A DNA stretch of 39,264 bases. Source: Nitrospirota bacterium (GTDB taxonomy: Bacteria > Nitrospirota > Thermodesulfovibrionia > UBA6902). Position numbers and translations under genes: made by a program. Of the stretch, positions 16,183 to 25,674 are shown one piece after another. The stretch spans positions 1 to 39,264 of the forward strand of contig JACQZG010000025.1 of NCBI GenBank assembly GCA_016213935.1, given 5' to 3'. The notes beneath the pieces were generated by a model, which made no database searches, was not told the DNA's origin, and was given only the letters and a program-made list of their open reading frames with translations. Every line of letters begins with the position of its first letter. Within the stretch, counting starts at the first letter, position 1.

Positions 16183-17534
16183 TGGTACGGCAAGAGCAGC
16201 AGCTTCAGATCAAGATGTCGCAAAAGTTGGTGCTGACGCCTCAGCTTCAGCAATCAATCAAGCTGCTTCAGCTGCCTTTGCTTGAACTGTCCCAATCACT
16301 TAATCAGGAACTGATGAACAATCCTTTTCTCGAAGAAGTGACTGAAAGAGAACCTCTTGAAAAAAAGGCTCAAACGGACGAAAGGCATGAAGATGAAATC
16401 CCCGAAAAACCGAGCGATGACACGGAAACCCCCCTTGAAAAAATATTCGGGTATACCACTGATAACTATTTTGAAGAGAGAGAAACCGACGGCAGAGACC
16501 TTGGATATTTCAATGACGGATCAGAAGCGACCACGCTTTTTGAACGCAACGTCAAGAAGCCTGACCTTTATGAACATCTTCTCTGGCAATTGCGCCTTTC
16601 AAACATCCCTGAATCAATCGGCCACGTAATTGAAATAATAATAAATAACCTGAATGAATACGGCTACTTGGAAGCTTCCCTGGATGAAGTCGCAAAAGCT
16701 TCCGAAACTGACATACAGACAGCCGAAAAAGCCCTTTCATTAATGCAGGGTTTTGACCCTGCGGGAGTAGGCGCTAGGAACCTTCAGGAATGCCTAATCC
16801 TGCAGCTAAAGCCCCTTGAACTTCAGGACACGCTTGTGGAAAAGATTCTCAGGCACGGCTTCAATGAGCTTGAGCGGAAAAACCTTAAACAGCTCGCCTC
16901 GAAGTTTAACGCGTCACTTGACGACATCTCCGCCGCCGTAAAGATCATTGAAGGCCTTGAACCGAGGCCCGGTAGAAACTATTCATCAGAGGAAGCTAAT
17001 TACATAACTCCTGACGTCTTTGTAGAAGAATCCGACGGAAAATATGTCATAACACTGAATAATGAAGGCACTCCCCGGCTCAGAATATCGGCCTTCTACA
17101 GAAAACTGCTCTCAAACAAGAAAACCCTCGGCAGAGAAGAGATCGAGTTTCTCAGGGAAAAACTCAGGTCAGCGCTTTGGCTCCTGAAGAGCCTTGACCA
17201 GCGCAACAAGACGATTTACAGGGTAGAAAGCACGATCAGCCGGGTCACTTCAAGCAAATATATCCAGTGCCCCCAGGGTTTGATAAGCTTCAAATTCTTT
17301 TTCAGCAACGCGCTCTCTTCATCCGACGGCAATGTCCCTTCATCAGCAGTCAAAGAGACGATCAGGCAGCTAATTGAAAAAGAGGACCAACTGAAGCCGT
17401 ACAGTGACAAAAAAATAGCCGAGATACTTTCATCAAAAGGCATTGAAATCGCCCGCAGGACGGTAGCCAAATACAGGGATGAACTGAAATTGCCATCGCA
17501 CACCAAACGAAAAAAATGGACTAGACAGCCATAA
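16182..17534 (+). CDS. rpoN: RNA polymerase sigma-54 factor
   Basis: 450 residues. Region I is Gln/Leu-rich (KLVLTPQLQQSIKLLQLPLLEL) and contacts enhancer-binding proteins. An acidic region II follows (about 55-105). Region III has the core-binding and HTH parts. The C-terminal RpoN box ARRTVAKYRDELKLPSHTKR recognises the -24 element. Coupling to lptB and followed by hpf and rapZ, the classical rpoN neighbourhood. The presence of rpoN contrasts with the local response regulator, which lacks a sigma54 activator domain. Confidence 0.97.
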   Translation: MVRQEQQLQIKMSQKLVLTPQLQQSIKLLQLPLLELSQSLNQELMNNPFLEEVTEREPLEKKAQTDERHEDEIPEKPSDDTETPLEKIFGYTTDNYFEERETDGRDLGYFNDGSEATTLFERNVKKPDLYEHLLWQLRLSNIPESIGHVIEIIINNLNEYGYLEASLDEVAKASETDIQTAEKALSLMQGFDPAGVGARNLQECLILQLKPLELQDTLVEKILRHGFNELERKNLKQLASKFNASLDDISAAVKIIEGLEPRPGRNYSSEEANYITPDVFVEESDGKYVITLNNEGTPRLRISAFYRKLLSNKKTLGREEIEFLREKLRSALWLLKSLDQRNKTIYRVESTISRVTSSKYIQCPQGLISFKFFFSNALSSSDGNVPSSAVKETIRQLIEKEDQLKPYSDKKIAEILSSKGIEIARRTVAKYRDELKLPSHTKRKKWTRQP

Positions 17535-17556
17535 GCTGAAACCTAAGGAGGATGGA

Positions 17557-18072
17557 ATGAATATTATTGTAAACGCCAAACACATGGAGCTCACCGATAA
17601 TCTCAGGGAATACGCTGAGGAGAAGATGCAAAGGTTCAGCAAATACCTGAGCAATATCACTGAGGCTATGGTCACTCTCAGCGTGGAAAAATACCGGCAT
17701 AAGGTGGAAGTCCTGATGAAAGCCAACGGCTCCCTGATACAGGCTGAAAGCATAACGGATGAGATGTACTCCGCAATAGACGAAGTGGTCGAAAAAATTG
17801 AAAGGCAGATCAAAAAACACAAAGGCAAACTTGTGTCAAAAAGAAAAGGCAGAGAAAAGACCGGCGAGGCGCTTGCCGCTGAAGACATTGTCCCCAAAAT
17901 AATTAAAAGCAGGTCGTTTGACACAAAACCGATGAGCATCGAAGAGGCCGCGATGCAGATGGCAGTACTGAACAGGGATTTCTTCATATTTACAAATGCT
18001 TCTTCAGGACAAATAAATGTTCTGCACAAAAGAAAAGACGGCAACTTGGGCCATATAGAACCTCTAAAATGA
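17557..18072 (+). CDS. hpf: Ribosome hibernation promoting factor, long form
   Basis: 171 residues. The N-terminal S30AE/HPF domain (MNIIVNAKHMELTDNLREYAEEKM, EVLMKANGSLIQAE, MYSAIDEVVEKIERQIKKHK) binds the 30S decoding site. A linker leads to a C-terminal dimerisation domain (SFDTKPMSIEEAAMQMAVLN, FFIFTNASSGQINVLHKRKDG) that joins two 70S ribosomes into 100S dimers. A strong AAGGAGG precedes the ATG. It overlaps rapZ by 4 bases. Confidence 0.95.
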   Translation: MNIIVNAKHMELTDNLREYAEEKMQRFSKYLSNITEAMVTLSVEKYRHKVEVLMKANGSLIQAESITDEMYSAIDEVVEKIERQIKKHKGKLVSKRKGREKTGEALAAEDIVPKIIKSRSFDTKPMSIEEAAMQMAVLNRDFFIFTNASSGQINVLHKRKDGNLGHIEPLK

Positions 18073-18938
18073 AAGGATTAAAAACCGAACAGTTTTACGC
18101 CGTCCTTCTTACCGGGCTTTCGGGAGCGGGAAAAACCGTGGCGCTCAATGCCCTGGAAGACAGCGGCTTCTTTTGCGTTGACAACCTTCCAGTAACCCTC
18201 ATTAAAACTTTTATTAATCTTTGCAGCAAGACTCCGGGAATCTCAAAAGTCGCCATAGGAGTCGATATAAGAGGGGGTAAATTCCTGTCAGACTTCTCGA
18301 ACATCATCCCCGCCCTGAAAAAAAAATACAGGATGGACGTCGTATTTCTCGAGGCGGCGGAAGAGAGCCTGCTCAGCAGGTTCAAGGAGACGCGTCGCCC
18401 GCATCCGCTCGGCCTTAAGGACATAAAAAAGGCGGCGCAAAAAGAGAAGGCTATGCTTTCTCCCATAATAAAGGAGGCAGACAGGATTATTGACACCTCT
18501 AAATTAACGCCTCATCAGTTGAGAGAATTTATAATAAGCACTCACATAGGAGAAACCGGCAAAAAAATGGCTATTACGCTGATCTCCTTCGGATACAAAT
18601 ACGGCATACCGCTTGAAGCGGACCTCCTTTTCGATGTGCGTTTTCTGCCAAACCCATTCTTCGTGAAAGAGCTCAAAAAATATCCCGGCACATCTTCAAA
18701 AATAAAGAACTACGTGATGAAAAAAGAAGAAACAAAAAAATTCCTTAACAAGCTCTACCCCTTTTTAAAAAGCATTTTGCCCTTGTACGTAAAAGAAGGC
18801 AAGAGTTACCTCACTATCGGCATCGGCTGCACGGGAGGGATGCACCGGTCACCGGTAATAGCCGAAGATTTAAAGAACACTTTAAAAAAACAGAAGCTGA
18901 ATGTTTCTGTAATACACAGAGACCTCGCTTTGTCATAA
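18069..18938 (+). CDS. rapZ: RapZ/YvcJ-family nucleotide-binding protein
   Basis: 289 residues. Walker A is GLSGAGKT followed by the family signature ALEDSGFFCVDNLP, then GVDIRG, and FLEAAEESLLSRFKETRRPHPL. The C-terminal domain has IGIGCTGGMHRSPVIAE. In enterobacteria RapZ adapts RNase E to the GlmZ small RNA; in other bacteria the substrate is unclear. Co-transcribed with hpf. Confidence 0.95.
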   Translation: MKGLKTEQFYAVLLTGLSGAGKTVALNALEDSGFFCVDNLPVTLIKTFINLCSKTPGISKVAIGVDIRGGKFLSDFSNIIPALKKKYRMDVVFLEAAEESLLSRFKETRRPHPLGLKDIKKAAQKEKAMLSPIIKEADRIIDTSKLTPHQLREFIISTHIGETGKKMAITLISFGYKYGIPLEADLLFDVRFLPNPFFVKELKKYPGTSSKIKNYVMKKEETKKFLNKLYPFLKSILPLYVKEGKSYLTIGIGCTGGMHRSPVIAEDLKNTLKKQKLNVSVIHRDLALS

Positions 18939-18974
18939 TGAGATTGAGCCTTATTTCCACACTGCCCTGATATT

Positions 18975-19313
18975 ATGAAGAACAAACGGCGTTCAAAACG
19001 GGTTGAATACAGGCTGGATGCCGAAGTCGTGCTCCGGGACAGGTCGTACCGGGGCTCGATAGAAAATTTTTCGGAAGTCGGGATATTCAAAATATCAGTG
19101 CCGGATGAAGAAGTTGTCGAATTTATCCCCGGAGCGGATGTCACCGTAAGATTCAAACTTCCGTCTGACAAAGCAATTGATCTGAATTGCAATATCAAAT
19201 GGCTGCGCGTAACCACCGAGCCTCTGTCCGGGATTGTCTACAGCATGGGAATGGAGATCATGAACCCTCCCGAGGAATATCTGAAATTCGTCAAAATCCT
19301 GCACAAATCTTAG
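18975..19313 (+). CDS. PilZ-domain protein
   Basis: 112 residues, a single PilZ domain. The c-di-GMP-binding R-x3-R site is at the N-terminus (KRRSKRVEYR) and the second motif is ENFSEVGIF (the N/D-x-S-x2-G). The beta-barrel continues through VTVRFKLPS, LNCNIKWLR and YSMGMEIMN. It is likely a small c-di-GMP receptor affecting motility, pili or exopolysaccharide, by family. Located 36 bases after rapZ, same strand, no Shine-Dalgarno of note. Confidence 0.85.
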   Translation: MKNKRRSKRVEYRLDAEVVLRDRSYRGSIENFSEVGIFKISVPDEEVVEFIPGADVTVRFKLPSDKAIDLNCNIKWLRVTTEPLSGIVYSMGMEIMNPPEEYLKFVKILHKS

Positions 19314-19448
19314 AGATTCTCAATTAAGCCCTCTAACAAGTTACTGGGAATTACAAGTTGAGATCAATGAATATGATTACAATCATGTTGAACTTTTCAG
19401 ATTCTGCATATCATATAATAAAAAGTTGTTTGCCCCAACGCTAACACG

Positions 19449-19916
19449 ATGATAAATCTATCTGATGAAAGCCTCGCCGCGATCAAGAACGATGTCAGCG
19501 TATTTCATTATCTCAGCATGGAAGAACTTCGGACCCTCGCAGCCTATTTCAAAATTAAAAAGTTCCCTGCGCAAAGTTTAATATGCAAAGAGGGCGACAT
19601 ATGCAATGAGGTCGTATTCATCCTGTCCGGCAGTGTCGAGGAAAAAAAGGCAACGGAATTCAAGGACAAGGAGATAGTCTTCGGGGTTTACAAAAAAGGT
19701 GCGATAATAGGTTTCACGGCGATGCCGAACGGAACTGTGAGCCCCGTAACCATAATAGCGCTTCAGGACAGTTCAATTATAAAGATTTCGCGCGATGACT
19801 TTGACGAAGTTGTTAAAAAGTATCCGGAACTCGGGATAAAGCTGATGAAAGGGATGCTCTTTTCTCTGGCAAAACGGCTGACGTCCTCTTACGAGCGCAT
19901 AACCTCGGTATTTTGA
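19449..19916 (+). CDS. Stand-alone cyclic nucleotide-binding domain protein
   Basis: 155 residues covering a Crp-type cNMP-binding fold: FHYLSMEELRTLAAYFKIKKF, LICKEGDICNEVVFILSGSVEE, GAIIGFTAMPNG, IIKISRDDFDEVVKKYPELGIKLM. The phosphate-binding cassette is not canonical, as it lacks the GE-x-A-L followed by Arg pattern, so the ligand may not be cAMP. There is no DNA-binding domain; the C-terminus is a helix. A sensory or scaffolding role is possible. The 135-base gap upstream has AT-rich promoter-like DNA with TATAAT near 19417. Confidence 0.75.
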   Translation: MINLSDESLAAIKNDVSVFHYLSMEELRTLAAYFKIKKFPAQSLICKEGDICNEVVFILSGSVEEKKATEFKDKEIVFGVYKKGAIIGFTAMPNGTVSPVTIIALQDSSIIKISRDDFDEVVKKYPELGIKLMKGMLFSLAKRLTSSYERITSVF

Positions 19917-19947
19917 TTATGGATAAAAAGCTGAAACCGATGGAAAA

Positions 19948-21204
19948 TTATCTCAGTATTTTTTCATAAGCTTTAAAATCCCTTTCACTCACCGGGCCGT
20001 ACACGGTCAATGCGAACGGGTTGCCGCCAATGAGTTTCTTTGCGAAAAATTTAAGGTCATCAAGCGTAACCGCATCCACGAATCCCAATATCTCTTCGGG
20101 CGTGTAATATCTTCCGTAGTTTATCTCCTGCCTTGCAATGCTGGTCATCCGGCTGTTAGTGGACTCCAGGGCGAAGGTGAGATTCCCTTTAAGCTGGTTT
20201 TTTGCCTTTGTCAGTTCATAATCAGTGACTGTGTCTGATATATTTCTTATTTCATTAACAGTTATATCGATGACATCTATTACATGTTTTCTGTCAGTCC
20301 CCGCGTAGATTCCCCATAAGCCGTTGTCGTAATATGTCGCATTATATGAATAGATTGAATACACAAGCCCGCGTTTCTCCCTCACCTCCTGGAAAAGCCT
20401 GGAGCTCGCGCCGGCTCCGAGTATCGTGTTTAACAGATACATTTTGTACCTCTCAGCACTGGTTGCGGAGACACCCTGAAGGCCAAGGCATATATGAGAC
20501 TCGGAAAGGTCCTTTGAGACTATATTGATTTTTCCATTGAATTTCTGTGAAAATGATTTTTCGGGTTTTAATGAATCATGGACCCGCCCTATCGTTTTAT
20601 TGAGATATGATACAAGAAGATTATCGTCAAAGTTCCCGCTGCATGCGACAACAATATTCCCGGCGGCGTATTTGCTCTCCCTATATTTAACAAGAGAATC
20701 TCTTGTGAATCCGTTTATCACTTCTATATTCCCGAGAACCGAAAGGCCCAGCCCCTCATCCCCCCAAACACTTCTGTTAAACAGGTCATGTACCAGGTCT
20801 GAAGGCGAATCTTCAACCATCTTGATCTCTTCTGCTATGATTCCTTTCTCTTTTTCGATTTCCTGAAGAGGAAAGGTCGAACCCTGAAATATATCGGTCA
20901 GAAGGCCGAGAGCATGACTCAGGTACTGATCGAGCGCCTTTATATAGAAGGTAGTGGTTTCGCTTGAGGTAAACGCGTTAAGTTCCGCTCCAAGGTTATC
21001 AGACTCCATGGCAATCGCCTGCGAGGTCCTTTCCGCCGTCCCTTTGAAAAACATGTGTTCAAGAAAATGGGAAATGCCGTTATTTGAAATGTCCTCATGC
21101 CTTGATCCGGTATTCACCCATATTCCAACGCATACGGACCGTACGTCGTTTGATTTGAATGATACAAGCGGGATTCCGTTATCGAGCAAAACTTTCTTAT
21201 ACAT
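19948..21204 (-). CDS. M16-family zinc peptidase (processing peptidase-like)
   Basis: About 418 residues from the ATG at 21204; the frame extends to a TTG at 21252 without a ribosome-binding site, and the family usually starts as here (YKKVLLDNGIPLV). The inverted zinc motif HFLEH (HxxEH) lies near residue 55, followed by the downstream Glu in the E-x6-E region (AEEIKMVEDSP). The C-terminal half has the substrate-binding REKRGLVYSIYSY and YDNGLWGIYAGT. Commonly found next to pnp as here, and proposed to process misfolded or signal peptides. Confidence 0.9.
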   Translation of the reverse strand: MYKKVLLDNGIPLVSFKSNDVRSVCVGIWVNTGSRHEDISNNGISHFLEHMFFKGTAERTSQAIAMESDNLGAELNAFTSSETTTFYIKALDQYLSHALGLLTDIFQGSTFPLQEIEKEKGIIAEEIKMVEDSPSDLVHDLFNRSVWGDEGLGLSVLGNIEVINGFTRDSLVKYRESKYAAGNIVVACSGNFDDNLLVSYLNKTIGRVHDSLKPEKSFSQKFNGKINIVSKDLSESHICLGLQGVSATSAERYKMYLLNTILGAGASSRLFQEVREKRGLVYSIYSYNATYYDNGLWGIYAGTDRKHVIDVIDITVNEIRNISDTVTDYELTKAKNQLKGNLTFALESTNSRMTSIARQEINYGRYYTPEEILGFVDAVTLDDLKFFAKKLIGGNPFALTVYGPVSERDFKAYEKILR

Positions 21205-21274
21205 GCCGGATGAATAAAGGAATGTGATGAAACTTATATATAAAAGAGACAAACGGAACGGTTGTCAGCGGAAA

Positions 21275-23362
21275 CTATGATGACTTGCCGGGCAATGCTT
21301 CCTTGCGGCTCACGCCTATCTTGCCGGCTTTATCTATCTTAATGACCTTGACCGGAAAGATGTCGCCCTCTTTAATTTCATCGGTCACCTTTTCAACTCT
21401 TTTGTGGGAAATTTCGGATATATGGAGCAACGCCTCTTTGCCGGGCAATATCTCAACAAAAGCGCCGAATTCAACAACCCTCATCACTTTCGCATTATAT
21501 ATCTTCCCGATTTCAGGTTCTTCCAGTATGCCTTTAATTATATCAATAGCCATCTTTGCGGATGCCTCATCGCTCGAGGCTATGCTTATCACGCCGGAAT
21601 CATCGACGTTGATCTTTGTCTTTGTTTCCTCGATTATGCCTCTTATAACTTTGCCCCCGGTGCCGATAATATCCCTGATCTTATCGGTCTTTATCTGCAT
21701 TGTGTATATCCTCGGGGCATATTTAGCAAGGCTCTCTCTGGGGACAGAAAGGACCTCTTTCATCTTTCCGAGAATATGAAGCCTTCCTTTTCTTGCCTGC
21801 TCAAGGGCTTCACGCATGATCTCTTTTGTAACACCGCTTATCTTTACGTCCATCTGAAAAGCGGTTATTCCGTCCTCAGTGCCGGTGACCTTAAAATCCA
21901 TATCGCCGAGATGGTCTTCAAGGCCGAGTATATCGGTAAGCACCACAACCCTCTCGCCTTCTTTTATAAGCCCCATTGCTATGCCGGCAACAGGTGCCTT
22001 TATCGGAACGCCGGCATCCATAAGCGCCATCGTGCCGCCGCATACCGTTGCCATTGAGGAAGAGCCATTGGATTCAAGGATGTCAGACACTATTCTGATT
22101 GTGTAAGGAAAGTCGCTGCGGTCTGGGAGCTGGGTTTTAAGCGCGCGCTCCGCGAGCATGCCATGCCCTATTTCCCGCCTGCCGGCACTGCGCAGTCCCT
22201 TTACCTCCCCGACGCTGAAAGGCGGGAAATTATAATGCAGCATGAATGCCTTCTTGTATTCGCCTTCGAGCGAGTCGATCCTCTGCTCGTCTTCAGATGT
22301 ACCTAAGGTGGCAACGGTAAGGGCCTGAGTCTCTCCCCTTACAAAAAGGGCGGAACCGTGAGCCCTCGGAAGAATGCCGACATCGCAGCTTATCTTTCTG
22401 ATTTCATCAGGCTTCCTCCCGTCGGCCCTGAGCCCTTTCTCAAGGATCATATTCCTCACGAGATTCTTTTCTATCTTTTCAAACCCGGATGATATCTCTT
22501 TTGATACATCATTATCTTCGCTGCTGAATTCGGAAATAACGTCCTCAAGAATTTCGTTAAGAGCGGATTGACGCCTCAGTTTATCGGGTATTGTTATCGC
22601 CTCTTTTATCCTGTCAAGGCAGAAAGAAGATATTTTATTTAAAAGCTCCTCATTAAAGACCGGAGGTATTGCCTCCCTCTTCTTTTTTCCAGCGATGTTT
22701 ACCAGTTCCCTCTGCAGAACAACATAACGCTTTATTTCATTGCGGGCAAGCTCCAGCGCTTCCAAAAGAACTGATTCGGAAATCTCGATTCCGCCGCCTT
22801 CAACCATTAATACGGCATCCTCAGTGCCTGCGACGACAAGCGTAAAATCGCAGGCTTCGGCCTCGACAAGATTCGGGTTCAGGACAAAAGAATCACCGGT
22901 GATCCCAACCCTGACGGCTCCCAGAGGGCCGTTAAAAGGTATATCTGAAATTGAAAGGGCTGCCGACATTCCTATAATCCCAATTATGTCGGAAATATTT
23001 TCATCGCCGAACGAGAGGACGGAGACTATCCCCTGTGTTTCCGAGTAAAAACCATCAGGAAATAGCGGCCTTGTCGGCCTGTCGATAAGCCTTGATGTGA
23101 GGATTTCCTTTTCCGAAGGCCTGCCTTCGCGCTTAAAAAAACCTCCGGGGATCTTTCCGGCAGCATAGGTCTTCTCTTGATAATCTATTGTGAGTGGAAA
23201 GAAATCCGCATCGGTCTTGGCTTCTTTCTTCGCAACAACGGTTGCAAGGACTATCGTATCTCCATAAGTTACAACAATCGAGCCGTCTGCCTGTTTGGCA
23301 AATTTCCCGGTTTCAAGGAGAAGAGGGGTTCCCTTAACATCCAGTTCAACTTTCTTTATCAT
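21275..23362 (-). CDS. pnp: Polyribonucleotide nucleotidyltransferase (PNPase)
   Basis: 695 residues. Two RNase PH-like domains are joined by a helical domain. The second holds the catalytic phosphate and metal region (FPYTIRIVSDILESNGSSS, MDFKVTGTEDGITAFQMD). A C-terminal KH domain follows (IIGTGGKVIRGI), then an S1 domain (GKIYNAKVMRVVEFGAFVEI, LLHISEIS). It degrades RNA 3' to 5' using phosphate. It begins 8 bases after rpsO, the conserved rpsO-pnp arrangement, in which PNPase usually autoregulates its own message. Confidence 0.97.
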   Translation of the reverse strand: MIKKVELDVKGTPLLLETGKFAKQADGSIVVTYGDTIVLATVVAKKEAKTDADFFPLTIDYQEKTYAAGKIPGGFFKREGRPSEKEILTSRLIDRPTRPLFPDGFYSETQGIVSVLSFGDENISDIIGIIGMSAALSISDIPFNGPLGAVRVGITGDSFVLNPNLVEAEACDFTLVVAGTEDAVLMVEGGGIEISESVLLEALELARNEIKRYVVLQRELVNIAGKKKREAIPPVFNEELLNKISSFCLDRIKEAITIPDKLRRQSALNEILEDVISEFSSEDNDVSKEISSGFEKIEKNLVRNMILEKGLRADGRKPDEIRKISCDVGILPRAHGSALFVRGETQALTVATLGTSEDEQRIDSLEGEYKKAFMLHYNFPPFSVGEVKGLRSAGRREIGHGMLAERALKTQLPDRSDFPYTIRIVSDILESNGSSSMATVCGGTMALMDAGVPIKAPVAGIAMGLIKEGERVVVLTDILGLEDHLGDMDFKVTGTEDGITAFQMDVKISGVTKEIMREALEQARKGRLHILGKMKEVLSVPRESLAKYAPRIYTMQIKTDKIRDIIGTGGKVIRGIIEETKTKINVDDSGVISIASSDEASAKMAIDIIKGILEEPEIGKIYNAKVMRVVEFGAFVEILPGKEALLHISEISHKRVEKVTDEIKEGDIFPVKVIKIDKAGKIGVSRKEALPGKSS

Positions 23363-23370
23363 TTCAGAAA

Positions 23371-23640
23371 CTAACCTCTTAGGCCGAGCTCTTTGACGAG
23401 CTTGTCGTAGCGCTCCCGTTGAGTCCTTTTCAGGTATCCGAGAAGCCTGCGCCTTCTGCCCACAAGTTTCAGAAGACCTTTTCTGGAATTCTGGTCTTTC
23501 TTGTGAGTCTGAAAATGCGACATAAGAGTGTTTAGTCTCTCGCTGATTAAAGCAATCTGAACTTCCGGCGAACCTGTGTCCGTGCCGTGAAGCTCAAATT
23601 GCTTGATTATATCAGTCTTCCTCTCTTTGAATGATGCCAT
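23371..23640 (-). CDS. rpsO: 30S ribosomal protein S15
   Basis: 89 residues, full family length. Conserved parts are FELHGTDTGSPEVQIALISERL, HFQTHKKDQNSRKGLLKLVGRRRRLL and YLKRTQRERYDKLVKELGLRG. It binds 16S rRNA h20-h22 early in 30S assembly. Ribosome-binding site AAGGAAAGG; promoter at 23671-23700. Confidence 0.97.
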   Translation of the reverse strand: MASFKERKTDIIKQFELHGTDTGSPEVQIALISERLNTLMSHFQTHKKDQNSRKGLLKLVGRRRRLLGYLKRTQRERYDKLVKELGLRG

Positions 23641-23670
23641 GCCGTTTACCTTTCCTTTATATTGGAATGT

Positions 23671-23700
23671 ATATTAACACAAGGGTTCGAGTTATGTAAA
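23671..23700 (-). promoter_or_regulatory. Candidate sigma70 promoter for rpsO-pnp
   Basis: Minus strand TTTACA (23695-23700), 18-base spacer, TAATAT (23671-23676), about 30 bases upstream of the rpsO ATG. Confidence 0.5.
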
Positions 23701-23759
23701 CAAGAAGAAGAACCTGCCGCAGTCATAATAAATTATCCATATCGGCTTCCGAAAACCTT

Positions 23760-24413
23760 TCACTCATTAAAAGGCAAGCCCAAATCCATGACCTTCCCAA
23801 AACTTTTTCTGTGGATAGGGCACGGCCCGTTGATCAAGAGGAATTTGATATGCCCGTCTGTCCCGTACCCTTTATGAGTTATAAAATCATAGGAAGGATA
23901 TTCTTCGTGGTAATCCCGCATAATATCATCCCTCAGAACCTTGGCAATTATCGACGCGGCTGCTATTGACGCGCTCTTCGAATCTCCTTTAATTATCGCC
24001 TTCTGCTTTATATCTATATCTGGCAGGATAAGCGCATCGATCAGCAAAATATCAGGCCTTCTTGAAAGAGACATGACCGCTGTCTTCATAGCTTGTTTTG
24101 TCGCCTGCAGGATATTAATCCTGTCTATGGTTCCGGCGCTGACAATTCCTGCCGCTGCCTCTGACCCGCTGTTAACAATATCCCAGAATATACGCCTTCT
24201 CTCTTTTTCCGGTATTTTTTTTGAATCATCAAGCCCTGTTATGACGTGACGTTCTTTAAGCATGACGGCTGCCGCCACTACAGGGCCTGCAAGCGAGCCT
24301 CGTCCGGCTTCGTCTATGCCGGCAATCAAAGGGTAATCCCTCCGAATCTCCGCATCATACATATAATTGCCCGGCAATCTTCTTCTGCCGGCCGATTGCT
24401 TGCGTATGAGCAT
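23760..24413 (-). CDS. rnhB: Ribonuclease HII
   Basis: 217 residues. The DEDD metal ligands are visible in GIDEAGRGSLAGPVVAA (Asp-Glu), DALILP (Asp), and the region SASIAAASIIAKVLRD. The C-terminal KGYGTDGHIKFLLINGPCPIHRKSF is typical. It removes RNA from DNA-RNA hybrids and misincorporated ribonucleotides. The ATG at 24413 has AAGGAGG eight bases upstream. It follows rplS across a gap holding a perfect hairpin. Confidence 0.95.
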   Translation of the reverse strand: MLIRKQSAGRRRLPGNYMYDAEIRRDYPLIAGIDEAGRGSLAGPVVAAAVMLKERHVITGLDDSKKIPEKERRRIFWDIVNSGSEAAAGIVSAGTIDRINILQATKQAMKTAVMSLSRRPDILLIDALILPDIDIKQKAIIKGDSKSASIAAASIIAKVLRDDIMRDYHEEYPSYDFITHKGYGTDGHIKFLLINGPCPIHRKSFGKVMDLGLPFNE

Positions 24414-24449
24414 TAATGAGGCCTCCTTAACGATAAAAGGCTTAAAACA

Positions 24450-24483
24450 TTAATGAGCAAAACAGGAAAGTTTTGCTCATTAA
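24450..24483. repeat. Perfect 14-bp inverted repeat between rplS and rnhB
   Basis: TTAATGAGCAAAAC (24450-24463), a 6-base loop, and GTTTTGCTCATTAA (24470-24483). On the minus strand it is followed by TGTTTT, so it could act as a weak terminator or an mRNA-processing hairpin that lowers rnhB expression relative to rplS. Confidence 0.7.
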
Positions 24484-24517
24484 TTATAACCACTATGCTG
24501 TAGACTTTTGTGAAAAG

Positions 24518-24862
24518 TTACAGTGTCTGTTCTTTGATCTTCCCTGCCTTGCCTTTCTTGCCGCGGAGGAAATAGAGCTTCGCCCTTCTTACAACGCCTT
24601 TTTTAACAACTTCAATGCTCTCAATGAGAGGCGAGTGAAGAGGTATTATCCTTTCGACCCCAACTCCATAAGAGACCTTTCTGACAATAAAATTCTCCCG
24701 GATCCCGCCGCCTTTTCGCCCTATGACCACACCTTGAAAAGCCTGTATTCTCTCTTTTTCACCCTCTTTCACCTTCATGCTGACCTTAACAGTGTCGCCT
24801 ATCCTGAAATGAGGTATCTCTTTTTTAAATGCCTCTTCTATTGTCTTTATCGCGTTCATCAC
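24518..24862 (-). CDS. rplS: 50S ribosomal protein L19
   Basis: 114 residues, full length. The sequence has [56 protein letters not shown], and [36 protein letters not shown]. It sits at the 30S-50S interface. The start overlaps the end of trmD by 4 bases. Confidence 0.97.
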   Translation of the reverse strand: MMNAIKTIEEAFKKEIPHFRIGDTVKVSMKVKEGEKERIQAFQGVVIGRKGGGIRENFIVRKVSYGVGVERIIPLHSPLIESIEVVKKGVVRRAKLYFLRGKKGKAGKIKEQTL

Positions 24863-25593
24863 TGCTCCTCCTCGATCTCTGAAATCAGTTTTTTATCAAG
24901 TTCCCCCAATTTAATCCTTTCAAGAAGCTCCGGCCTCATCTCCAGCGTCTTTCTCAACGCCTCTTTCCTTCTCCATCTCTCTATCTCTTTGTGATTGCCG
25001 GATATCAAGACTTCCGGGACTTCCAGCCCTCTGAATTCCCTGGGCCTTGTATAATGGGGATAATCAAGCGGCCCCCATGAAAATGACTCGGCTTCTTTTG
25101 AACTTTCATCGCCGAGAACCCCTGAAAAAAGCCTTGCAACTGCATCGATTATAACAAGGGCCGCAAGTTCCCCGCCTGTCAATACGTAGTCTCCTATTGA
25201 AACCTCCTCATCAACAAGTGAAATCCTGACCCTTTCATCAATCCCCTCGTAGCGGCCGCATATAAAGACCAGCCTTTTCTCTTCCTTTGAAAACGCCTCT
25301 GCCATAGCCTGGTCAAAGACCCTTCCCTGAGGGGTAAGGAGAATCACCTTTCTGGCCCGGCCGTCCTCGCGCAGTTTCTCTACAGCCTTAAATATCGGCT
25401 CAGGTTTAAATACCATCCCGGGCCCGCCGCCAAATGGATAATCATCTGTCTCTTTATGCTTGCCTGAAGCAAATTCTCTTATATTGGAGACTGATACATC
25501 AATTATTCCCTTCTGGCGCGCTTTCCCAATAATGCCTGTATCGAGATAAGCGCCTATTAATTCAGGGAAGATAGTTAATACATCACATCTCAT
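24859..25593 (-). CDS. trmD: tRNA (guanine-37-N1)-methyltransferase
   Basis: 244 residues. The SPOUT-fold trefoil-knot motifs are visible: [28 protein letters not shown], and [16 protein letters not shown]. The Asp in LDYPHYTRP is the conserved substrate region. It methylates G37 with S-adenosylmethionine and prevents +1 frameshifting. The usual upstream partner rimM is absent; an 81-base gap separates it from khpA, holding a GGGAATTTCCC palindrome just before the start. Confidence 0.96.
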   Translation of the reverse strand: MRCDVLTIFPELIGAYLDTGIIGKARQKGIIDVSVSNIREFASGKHKETDDYPFGGGPGMVFKPEPIFKAVEKLREDGRARKVILLTPQGRVFDQAMAEAFSKEEKRLVFICGRYEGIDERVRISLVDEEVSIGDYVLTGGELAALVIIDAVARLFSGVLGDESSKEAESFSWGPLDYPHYTRPREFRGLEVPEVLISGNHKEIERWRRKEALRKTLEMRPELLERIKLGELDKKLISEIEEEQ

Positions 25594-25674
25594 ACAAGGG
25601 GAAATTCCCTTACGGCCGAAGAAGAGGAGAAGAAACGTCCTCTTACAATTAAAGATATAACTTCCCTAATAAGA

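Noticed and set aside
21205..21252. TTG start adding 16 hydrophobic residues to the M16 peptidase
   Set aside because: No ribosome-binding site and the family begins at the inner ATG; it is not a convincing signal peptide.
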